Shown here: positions 1-8,411 of the stretch, piece by piece | How the letters are laid out: each line of letters starts with the position of its first letter | Position numbering within the stretch: position 1 is the stretch's first letter | DNA from: Gorsachius magnificus | Lineage: Eukaryota > Chordata > Aves > Pelecaniformes > Ardeidae | DNA length: 64,000 bases | Direction of reading: 5' to 3' | NCBI GenBank assembly: GCA_034008185.1 | Contig: CM067082.1 | Coordinates: forward strand, 12,756,984-12,820,983 | Notes under the pieces: generated by a model | The model's input: the letters and a program-made list of their open reading frames with translations, nothing else | Databases searched by the model: none | What the model was told of the DNA's origin: nothing | Translations under genes and position numbers: made by a program

Positions 1-1410
1 TAGCTATGTTATAAAACCTTCCCAACAGCATCTAAGCACATACACTTCAAAGCGAAAAAAAGTTGTTAGGGCAATTGCAGTGCAAACCTGCAAGTCATTT
101 CTTAGTAGAATAGAGACCAATTCACTCTTTCACAAGTGCCTCAGCACTACAGTGCTGACAGTGGTAAAAATATGATTGCATCAGTGAAACAAATGCCCAG
201 AACAACACTGACACCAGGATTTCTAGTGGCATAGCGTCATGTTTATACCTACAATGCAGCAAGGGTGTGCAAAACTATCTGAATTCAGCTAATACAAGAA
301 ACTGAGGTAAAGGCAGGCTTTACCAGAAAAAGAAAATAAAAATCCAGAACCTTTGACTTGCAGCCAAAACCAGTTTCAAGTTCTTTTGTGCAAGGGGTCA
401 GTGCCCAGCTGAAAATACCCAGAATCATACGGGAAAATAGCCAAAGAGTGCCGACCCACAGATGTACTGGATATGCACGGCCAGTCAGTAGTCTTAGATG
501 GCAGGACTCCAGCCAAGCTCCAGCCACGACCTACAGCTCTCTCCAATGTCTCACAGCAAGTCTCACACTGGGCTCACTGGAACAGACTGACTCTCTGAGC
601 TCAGGTCCTGTAGCTATTGTACAAGCAATAATTTAGCAATAATTTTCAAATAACTGTATCTGCAGTTGTCTAGACAAATGTGTTTTGCACAGAAATTTTA
701 GGAAGCTGATCACAGAATAGCTGAGGTTGGAAGGGACCTCTGGCGGTCATCTGATGCAAAGCCCCCCTACTCAAGCAGGGTCAGTCAGAGCAGATTGCCC
801 AGGACCACATGAAGCTGGGTCTCGAGTATCTCCAAGGATGGAGACTCAACCACCTCTCTGGGCAACCTGTTCCAGTGCTCGGTCACCCTCACAGTCAAAA
901 ACTGTTTCCTGATGTTCACAGGGAACCTCCTGTGTTTCAGTTTGTGTGCACCGCCTCTGGGCATGTCAGTGGGCATCACTGAAAAGAGCCTGGCTCCATC
1001 CTCTTTGCACTCTCCCTTCAGGTATTTATATATATTGATGAGATTCCCCTTGAGCCTTCTCTTCTCCAGGCTGAACAGTCAAGCTCTTTCAGCCTCTCCT
1101 CACAGAAGAGATGCTCCAGTCCTTCATCTCTACAACAGACTGGCAACTGAAGATGCTTTTCTGCTAGTGTAATAATCCTTGACTACAGATCTCTCTTCAA
1201 ACACTTACATTTGATTTGACTCTAGAAAGCCCCTGCTCTATCACTTAAGTAAGTTTCACTGTTTCTTTTGTCATCCAAAACTAACAAAACACGACAAATC
1301 AGACATCCAGCATCTAAAGACAAGCCCTTTCCAACCCTTTCTTAGTTTCTTTCCCTTAGCAGGGCAGAGGGTCAGTGACACCCCACGTGCCATGTCTGAA
1401 CTGAACCTAC
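1..1410 (-). other. SQLE: SQLE intron 1 (5' part, runs off the left edge)
   Basis: The minus-strand donor GTAGGT at 1405-1410 directly follows the SQLE exon, so everything to its left is intron 1 sequence unless exon 2 lies here. I looked on the minus strand for the glycine-rich FAD-binding peptide (VIIVGAG-type) that opens the enzyme domain in the next exon and did not see it. The only recognisable content is a CR1 fragment at 711-1131. Positions 1-710 and 1132-1400 hold nothing else that I can identify. Confidence 0.85.
711..1131 (-). mobile_element. CR1 LINE fragment (3' end) in SQLE intron 1
   Basis: The left edge starts with the CR1 3' terminal motif (cacagaatag) and continues into the typical tail ggttggaagggacctctgg. 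The minus strand then decodes the ORF2 C-terminal peptide, including [20 protein letters not shown] and [12 protein letters not shown], at roughly 785-979. The 5' end is truncated near 1131, as is usual for CR1. The coding part upstream of that peptide is degenerate, with several shifts, so this is an older copy. It lies in the same orientation as SQLE transcription. Confidence 0.93.
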
Positions 1411-1695
1411 CTTTCTGGATTTGGGTTGTTCAACTTGTGGAGATCCTGGGGTGGGTTTTGCCCAGAAGAAGCCAACAAGCGGTAAAGCTGAGAGAACATC
1501 AGAGAGCATCCCCAGGTGGGTCTTACGCTGCTGCTGCTGCTTGGGGCCCCTGAAGTGGTACCTGTACGACAGCAGCAAGCCGAGGGAGAAAAACACCAAC
1601 ACGGAGAGTAGCACCTCCTTATTAGCATAAGTCATGAGGTCTCCGCACTTTTTATACACGTAGATGAAGGAGGCGATACCCAGAAAGGTCCACAT
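1411..1695 (-). CDS. SQLE: Squalene monooxygenase, first coding exon (95 codons, partial gene)
   Basis: SQLE oxidises squalene to 2,3-oxidosqualene in the ER membrane, a rate-limiting step of sterol synthesis. This exon encodes the N-terminal regulatory region, not the FAD domain. It begins MWTFLGIASF, has a hydrophobic re-entrant segment at about residues 20-43 and a Ser/Asp amphipathic helix at about 61-71, then LPLVGFFWAK at 71-80. All of this matches my memory of mammalian SQLE in order and spacing. In human SQLE the first ~100 residues form the cholesterol-responsive degron recognised by MARCHF6, so this exon holds essentially that degron. The start is the only in-frame ATG, matches the human start, and has A at -3. 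The exon ends with an AAG codon and the donor GTAGGT, in phase 0. A run of four glutamines at 53-56 is not in mammalian SQLE as I recall it. The downstream exons lie outside the window. Confidence 0.95.
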
Positions 1696-2076
1696 CGTGA
1701 GGGAACTGGTCACTGTTCCTTCCTCCAAAGCTTTCCCGTCGATGGATGCTGCCCAAAACCGGGGTTTGTGCAAGGTGTGAAAAAACAGATGTATAGAAAT
1801 GCAAAGATTTCCTTTGCAATGAAAGGGAGGGAGATCTCAACGAAATAACAAGGAGCTCCACAAAACCCTGTAGAGGAACAAGCCCCACCTCGCTGGGCTG
1901 CTACAGGAGCCCAGAGACGTTCCAAAACCGCCAAAAAAAAAAAAAAAAAAATCAATATACAACGTCTTCCTAAAAATCACGCAGCTCCGCACAGCACCTT
2001 AAGGAATCGCCCGCCGCCGCCCGCCAGGCGCGATGCTCGCCGAGCTGGAGCTCGTCCCTCCCCGCCGCCTCCCGGG

Positions 2077-2086
2077 GTCACCCCCT
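2077..2086 (+). promoter_or_regulatory. SRE-like site
   Basis: The plus strand reads gtcaccccct, which matches 7 of 10 positions of the sterol regulatory element ATCACCCCAC. It lies about 380 bp upstream of the SQLE start codon, inside the CpG island. There is no CCAAT box close by, which weakens it. SQLE is a known SREBP-2 target, so an SRE is expected somewhere in this region. Confidence 0.3.
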
Positions 2087-2326
2087 CCGCCGGGCCCAGC
2101 GCACCTCGCCTGCCGGGACGGATGCGCAGCCGTTGGCGGCGGTGCGGCCGGAGCCTCCACGCCCGGTGTGCGAGACGACGGCGCTGCGAGGGGCCGGCCC
2201 GGCCGGCCGTGACGCGCCCAGGCGGGCGGCTCGGGCGGAGGGAGGCTCGCGCCGGGGCGTGGCCGGTGCGCTACCTGCTCGCCTCAGGGCCCCCCGCAGC
2301 CGCCTCACGGGGGAGGATGCGCCGCG

Positions 2327-2360
2327 CCCCCCCCCCCCCCCCCCCCCGGCCCCCCCCCCC
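2327..2360 (+). repeat. C-homopolymer tract in the CpG island
   Basis: A run of 21 C (2327-2347), then GG, then 11 C (2350-2360). On the minus strand this is a G-rich strand able to form a G-quadruplex. The run length is likely to be polymorphic and is prone to sequencing or assembly error. Confidence 0.9.
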
Positions 2361-2425
2361 GCCGGGCAAACCCCCGCCCGGTGCGGGCCCCCCTCACAGC
2401 GAGCACCCCGCGAACGCGGGGAGGA

Positions 2426-2450
2426 GGGGGGGGGGGGGGGGGGCGGGGGG
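2426..2450 (+). repeat. G-homopolymer tract in the CpG island
   Basis: Eighteen G (2426-2443), one C, then six G. G-quadruplex potential is on the plus strand, opposite to the C tract about 70 bp earlier. Confidence 0.9.
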
Positions 2451-2481
2451 CCGGCACGCGAGGGGGAGCGGGCCGGCTGCA

Positions 2482-2610
2482 GGGGGCGGGTCTATGCTAA
2501 TGAGAAACCGCCTCCGCCTCGTCTGGGTACCGCGCGCCCCGTGCCTCAGCGGTATCTGGCCAATCGGCGGTGCTATGCCGAGATGGCGCTATGGCCAGGC
2601 GCCCAATCCG
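2482..2610. promoter_or_regulatory. Cluster of promoter motifs: GC box, octamer-like, two CCAAT (NF-Y), YY1-like
   Basis: A GC box (gggggcggg) lies at 2482-2490, followed by ATGCTAAT at 2494-2501, one base off the octamer ATGCAAAT. CCAAT occurs at 2560-2564 and again at 2603-2607, 43 bp apart. A YY1-like stretch, gagatggcgctatggcc, lies between them (about 2579-2595). Next to the first CCAAT, the minus strand reads AGCACCGCCG (2565-2574), a weak match to a sterol regulatory element. NF-Y sites beside SREs are the established arrangement in SREBP target genes such as SQLE. The motifs are seen; their use here is inferred. Confidence 0.5.
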
Positions 2611-2628
2611 AGCGGGAGGCGGCGGCCC

Positions 2629-2652
2629 GGGGGGGGGGGGGGGGGGGGGGGG
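2629..2652 (+). repeat. G24 homopolymer in the CpG island
   Basis: Twenty-four consecutive G residues, about 20 bp beyond the second CCAAT box. Further G-rich runs follow at about 2714-2750. Exact length should be treated as uncertain. Confidence 0.9.
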
Positions 2653-2925
2653 CTGGGGTGCCCGGGCCGCCGGCGGAGCGCGGCCTCCCGCTCCCCCTTC
2701 CCGCGCGGCGACCGGGGGCGGGGCCCGGGGGGGGGAAAAAAGGGGGGGGCGCGTTCGTCCCTGCGCTGGTCAGTCCTAAGGGGCGGCACCGTCCTGCAGC
2801 CTGAGGAGATTTGAAATAATTTTCCAAGGGAGGAGGCGGAAGGGTGCGGCTGCAGGACTGTCAAAGGGGCAGGGGCAGGCTGGCGGCCGCTCAGCCACAG
2901 CCGGGCCCAGAAACGCGACATGGGG

Positions 2926-3429
2926 CGGGGAGATAAAGAGCCTGCTGTGCTCCGGACTTACCATTGGGAAGGGGAATTTGGAGATCTGCCCCTGCGATGA
3001 TTTGTACATCTGGACAGAACGAACAAACCAGAAATAATCCATTTTCAGCACTGAGCCCTGCAGAGGCACGCGCCCGTGGTCCTGCCTTTTCTCTGAGAGA
3101 GGGACCTTTCTTGGGCTATGTACTTGTGGCAGCGCAACAGTATTGAACGTGTCTCTCTATTGCAGTATAATAATCCTTGGAAGTGATGAAGCCACGAAAC
3201 TTGTCAGGACCCCACTCCAGGCAGAATTGGTAAAAGAATGAGCAAAACCAATCACGTGCAAATGGAGAGAGAGGAGACAAGATCCTTGCAGTGGTAAAAT
3301 GGAGTGGATTTTGAAGAGGGGAAATACGTTTGGTAGTTTTTCATGTAATAAAAAGGAGACTAAAAACAGATGGGTAGCCTTGAATGAACACAGGCAAAAA
3401 TGGGAGCCAGTAAGAGGTGGGGGGTTGGT
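2926..3429. other. Upstream flank of the CpG island, no gene seen
   Basis: No recognisable coding sequence. One point of note is a consensus splice donor on the minus strand (ATG|GTAAGT, intron starting at 2961), which could end a non-coding first exon upstream of the island. I cannot confirm that it is used. Confidence 0.5.
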
Positions 3430-3948
3430 TCATAGAATCATAGAATGTTTTGGGTTGGAAGGGACCCCTAGAGGCCATCTAGTCCAACCCCCCTGCAGTG
3501 AGCAGGGACACCGCTAACCAGATCAGGTTGCTCAGAGCCCCATCCAACCTGGCCTTGAATGTTCCCAGGGATGGGGCCTCCACCACCTCTCTGGGCAACC
3601 CCTTCCAGTGTTTTACCACCCTCATTGTAAAGAATTTCTTCCTTATATCCAGTCTAAACCTACCCTGTTTTAGTTTAAAACCATTACCCCTTGTCCTGTC
3701 ACAGCTGGCCCTACTAAAAAGATTGTCCCCATCTTTCCTATAGGCCCCCTTTAGGTACTGAAAGGCCGCAATCAGGTCTCCCCGCAGCCTTCTCTTCTCC
3801 AGGCTGAACAACCCCAACTCCCTCAGCCTGTCCTCATAGGAGAGGTGCTCCAGCCCTCGGATCATTTTAATGGCCCTCCTCTGGACCTGCTCCAACAGTT
3901 CCATGTCCTTCTTGTGCTGAGGGCTCCAGAGCTGGACGCATCATTCCT
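3430..3948 (-). mobile_element. CR1 LINE fragment with open ORF2 C-terminus
   Basis: It begins with the CR1 3' repeat tcatagaatcatagaatg, then the tail gggttggaagggacc. The minus strand stays open for 141 codons (3904 back to 3479). It gives the ORF2 C-terminus with [40 protein letters not shown] and [14 protein letters not shown], ending in a stop. An undamaged frame and intact 3' repeats mark this as one of the younger copies. It is truncated at its 5' end near 3948. It is close to the plus-strand copy at 58914-59349. Confidence 0.96.
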
Positions 3949-6900
3949 CAGATCAGTCAGTTTAGGCTAAAAGTAAAGATCTTGTAAGCTAAAGAGGTCA
4001 AGCACAGGCTTTTCTGTATGGTAAAGACATGGGTCTCATCCAGCAATGACAGTTATTCCCTCAATGGTGAAATGAACTCTGGTGCAGCAGAGGCATCCAT
4101 AATCATAGGCATCTACCTGTAAAAATATGTTGCTTTTCCCCAGTTGAAAGTAGGGTTATTACAGCTGTCAGCGAGTTTTATATTTAAACCACATGAGTCT
4201 GAACTTCTTAAATACATCTGCACTTGATTTCCTATGTTCAGTTTACTAATGTTCCCTGTGCCTGCTAAAAATGCCTTTTTTTTTATGGACTGAGCTCCAC
4301 AGAGTCACTTAGTACGTTGTAAGACCAAATTAAACCATGTGTAACCCTTCTGGGTATCTCAGAGTAATGCAAGTGCATAATCAGAACTGTACCAAGGACC
4401 AGTACAAGCTTAAGTGGCTAACAGAAAAAAGAATGGTGTTTAAGAAAAGAGACTGAAGCAGAATTACGTGAATGAAGATAATGGTATGATGATTTTAAGA
4501 TCAGAGTAAAATTTCATCTTCTGCTTCACTGCAAACTACCAAAAAACCCCCTTCACCCACCGTGGATCCTGCTTTATGCAGCTGTAAGGTTACTTGCCTC
4601 GACTCAGTGACAAGACGTAAATGTAACCCACTGCGGAATATCAACTTTCTGTCTCGTCCAAGTCACCCTGTAGCCACTGGCCTGAGCCAGAGGAGAGGGC
4701 AGTAATACACGGCTGGTACGGAAGGAGTGCGTGTGGGTGTCTCTTTGCTGCTGCAGGCTGTAATTAGATCTTATTAGGTGACCAAAAAACCTGCAATCTT
4801 GTTCTTCCACCCCAAGAAATCACCTTCTCTTGATGAAATACCCCTGCAAAATGTCTTTCAGGATTGTGTAATTCATGATCCATTTTTCTTGATACCTGTA
4901 TTTGGCGTGGTTAGCGCTAGAAATTGACACAGTTACAGAATACTGGGTTTGAATGCAACACTCCCAGAGGCATCCATTCGAGGCTCAGATGTCACCAGAA
5001 CATTTCCAAATTTCCAGCCAAGACATCAAAAGTGGGTGCCTCCCCACTACCTCTTCATTTACTCTCACCGTCCTGGCTGTGGTGAAGAGCTTGACATACT
5101 TACCTGCCTTTGTTCTCTGTAAGAGCTATCTTTTGCTGCTTACATTATTCTAAATAAGAAGGTATTTCTGTAGATAGTTAGGTAGAGCTGCTGATTTTTT
5201 GCTACGGCATTATTTTCCAACTTTACAAAATAACCTGTTTTTTCTGGTTTGTATTTATTTACGTTCTTGAACTCTGTTAAGGATTTTTTTCTAGAATAAG
5301 AAACTTCTTGCTTCACTTGTGAAGCGCTGTCAAGCCGACTACTATGAAACATCATTTAATGATTTTAATCTCACAATGGCAAATATGAACAGGCTGAAAC
5401 AAGAATTTCTGAAATTCCATTACAACTTCACAAAGCAGGAAATAAAGACACCTGAGAAGAGGTTGGCGTTGAGCAGACCTTTCTCCAGAAAGAGCTTCTC
5501 TCAGTGAAATGCAGTTTTCAGGCTCAGACAACCAGCAGTTGCCAGGGCAGCAATGCGAAATTGTAATAACCAGAAATAGTTGGCTGAACTCCAGGGTATA
5601 AAAAATAAATCGCTTGATGAAGACTGCCGATTTTGCAGAAGCAGTCGTTATATGAATGCCGTCTTAAGATGAAGACCTATGAACCACAAGACAGGCCCCT
5701 AGTTTGCAGCCACAACTACCAATATCTGAGGTGTCAGACCTATTCCTTGGGTGCCGCACAACCGGCCAGCGTGTGCTGTATGAGGCTGACCCTCACTGTC
5801 CATGGAGATGCTACACGTGAGGTAGAGCCTGGTCTCATTACACGTCCGATGAATGGTCATCTACCCGCACTGGGAGATAGATGGAAAAAGTCTGGTGTAT
5901 AGGATGAACGATGAAAGAAAAATATCTATCCTTATGTTTCACTAATCATCAAGAGAAGAAGCACAGCCTGGTAAATGTTTGGAAGGGGAAGGTGGTAGGG
6001 TTCCTGAAAAATGAGAAGGGTGATTATATGAAACTGCAGTTATTTAAAATCAGAGATGCTTTGAGCTTTGAAGCAAGAAGCCACTTGCATAAAAAGCTGT
6101 AATTGTTGTTGTGTATGTATCAGTGGGTGTGTGAGGGGATAAAAAACTGTTATCCTTTGTGTGGGGGTTTTATTATATTGAGAAGTTGGGTGGTTTAATT
6201 CATTTTTCTAACAAAGTAGTGCAGTGCAGTTGGATGTTTTCAAGAACTGGTCACAGTGAAGAACTCTGCAGACGTTTTCAGTACGTTTTTAGTCAATGTC
6301 AAAACAACAGCTTAATGTCTGAGCAACAGCAAAAACATTATCAAATATATATGTAATGCATGAATTGGAAATCCACTAAGAAGTTTTAAATATTATGCAG
6401 CACATCATGAAAGTTCATCCTGATGACATACTGTATTTATAATGTGTTCAAAGGGATGCTCAGCAGTATTTTCTCTCTATCCCAGCAGGAAGACTGTAAA
6501 ATAATGTGTTTCTTATTAATGCATGATTAGGGAATTAAAGCCAGTAGCTATTATGTTCTTTGCAGTCTGATACTAGAGAATATTTAAGAGGGCACCTCTC
6601 TGGGGGCAAAGCTGCAATGCCTGGGAGCCCAGGCTGTAATTTCAAGTTATTTGAGCTTGAGGAATACAGGCAACAGACAGGCTGTGGTATAGCCAGTGGC
6701 CACATGCCTCCTGTGCCAGTTACAACTGTGAGCACTTGTCCCCTTCTTGGTTCTGTTTTCCCTGTAAGGTTGGAATTATGCTGCCCATTTTTCTATCAAT
6801 CATCGTACCCCTTAGACCGCACATTGTGATTTTTTTTTAATATATTATCAATGTGTTTCTCTCTTACTATACAGACCGAGCGAGTGTTCAGTCAGTGACA

Positions 6901-7437
6901 CCCCTAATGGCAAACCAGCTGACAGACAGAAAGAAGGAGGGGGAAAGGCTAACTCATTATTTTACAAATTACAATCCTCACACCAGCAGTGACAGAGTTT
7001 TGTGTTTTAATTGGATTTTGAAGTTCTGTTCCATAGATGTTTCCTAGTTGTGCCTTGCTGAAGACAGCAAAATGTTTTCACAAGACACTACAGGCGTATA
7101 CAGTCCTCAGGCTTGCGGTGTGAAGGTGGTGACGTGGGAATAGGGTTAACAGATAGCAGACAGACTACAGATACTGAGAAGGGAAAAAGAGGCTAAAGAA
7201 CCAGACGGCAGAGGTAGGGTAGAGCAGCATATCAACATTCTAATGGCTTTTATTTTAAAGGTCTTCCTGTGCAGTTACGCAGCACTTAGCAGAAATGCAG
7301 CCGCTGCAGTGTCTCTCTCCTCATGCAATCCAAAAGGTTCTTTCTCTTTTGGCAGACCTTGTTTGGATCCTGGAGGCCATTTCTCTCCATCATTTTCTCA
7401 GTGAGCAGCTTGTTTCTGCATAGCTGGAGCTCACATT
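3949..7437. other. Intergenic, no gene seen
   Basis: About 3.5 kb of AT-rich sequence with no recognisable exon, RNA gene or repeat family. Short open frames here have no protein-like composition. A perfect short palindrome (gcctgggagcccaggc) lies at 6619-6634; a similar one occurs at 37208-37225. I attach no function to either. Confidence 0.6.
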
Positions 7438-8411
7438 CACAGAATCACAGAATCGCAAGGTCAGCCTGTTCCAGTGCTCTGTCACCCTCAGAGTAAAGAA
7501 GTTCCTCCTCACGTTCAACTGAAACCTCTTATGTTTCAGTTTGTATCCATTGCCCCTTGTCCTGTTGCTGGACACCACTGCAAAGAGACTGGTTCTGTCC
7601 TCGTGATTTCTGCCCTTAAGATATTTGCATGTGTTAATGAGGTCCCCTCTCAGTCTTCTCTTCTTCAGGCTGAACAAGCCCAACTCCCTCAGCCTTTCCT
7701 CATAGGGGAGATGTTCGAGTCCCTTTATCATCCTAGTTGCTCTCTTCTGGACTCTTTCTAGGAGTTCCTCATCTTTCTTGAACTGGGGATCCCAGAGCTG
7801 GACACAGTACTCCAGGTGGGGTCTCACCAGGGCAGAGTAGAGGGGGAGCAGAACCTCCCTCGACTTGCTGGCCACACTCCTCTTAATGCACCCCAGGATG
7901 CCATTGGCCTTCTTGGCAACAAGGGCACCCTGCTGGCTCATGGTCAGCTTGTCGTCCACCAGGACTCCCAGGTCCCTCTCGGCAGAGCTGCTTTCCAGCA
8001 GGTCAGCCCCCAGTCTGTACTGGTGCATGGGGTTCGACCTCCCCAGGTGCAGCACTCGGCACTTGCCCTTGTTGAATTTCATCATGTTCCTCTCCGCCCA
8101 ACTCTCCAGCCTGTCCAGGTCCCGCTGAATGGCAGCGTAGCCCTCTGGCGTATCAGCCACTCCTCCCAGTTTTGTGTCATCAGCGAACTTGCTGAGGGTA
8201 CACTCTGTCCCCTCGTCCAGGTCATTGATGAACAAGTTGAACAAGACTGGGCCGAGTACTGAGCTCTGGGGAACTCCACTAGCTACCGACCTCAAACTGG
8301 ACTCTGCCCCACCGGATCAGAACCCTCTGAGCCCTGCCATTCAGCCAGTTCCCAATCCACCTCACTGTCCACTCATCCAACCCATACTTCTTGAGCTTCC
8401 CTATGAGAAGA
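7438..8411 (-). mobile_element. CR1 LINE fragment with reverse transcriptase C-terminal half
   Basis: The left edge has the CR1 3' repeat (tcacagaatcacagaatc). About 20 bp in, it jumps straight to the HWNR-coding region, so the usual ~150 bp of tail and last ORF2 codons are deleted. The minus strand is open from 8295 to about 7460, roughly 278 codons. It shows the RT motifs [20 protein letters not shown] and [10 protein letters not shown], where ADD is the catalytic aspartate pair. The thumb region with [18 protein letters not shown] and [20 protein letters not shown] follows, then the [14 protein letters not shown] block. It is truncated 5' near 8411, so the endonuclease and the rest of the RT are missing. 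Confidence 0.96.

Larger units (their letters stand above)
1990..2925 (-). promoter_or_regulatory. SQLE: CpG island, probable SQLE promoter
   Basis: This is the only long stretch of the window with very high G+C and dense CpG, and it ends about 300 bp upstream of the SQLE start codon. It contains GC boxes (for example 2482-2490 and about 2714), two CCAAT motifs, long C and G homopolymers and no coding signal of its own. Island promoters are usual for sterol-synthesis genes. The island could also fire on the plus strand, but I cannot show a transcript. The exact transcription start cannot be read from sequence. Confidence 0.8.

Noticed and set aside
1..1371. SQLE exon 2 with the FAD-binding motif
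   Set aside because: No glycine-rich Rossmann motif in any minus-strand frame. The stretch is intron and CR1.
1372..1773. Longer SQLE frame extending 26 codons upstream of the chosen start
   Set aside because: The codon at 1773 is TTG, not ATG, and the extension has no counterpart in the SQLE N-terminus that I know. The first in-frame ATG is at 1695 and matches the vertebrate start.
2122..2814. 230- and 223-codon open frames in the GC-rich region, and their minus-strand partners
   Set aside because: They are open only because GC-rich DNA lacks stops. The products are runs of Pro, Gly and Arg created by homopolymers, overlapping in several frames.
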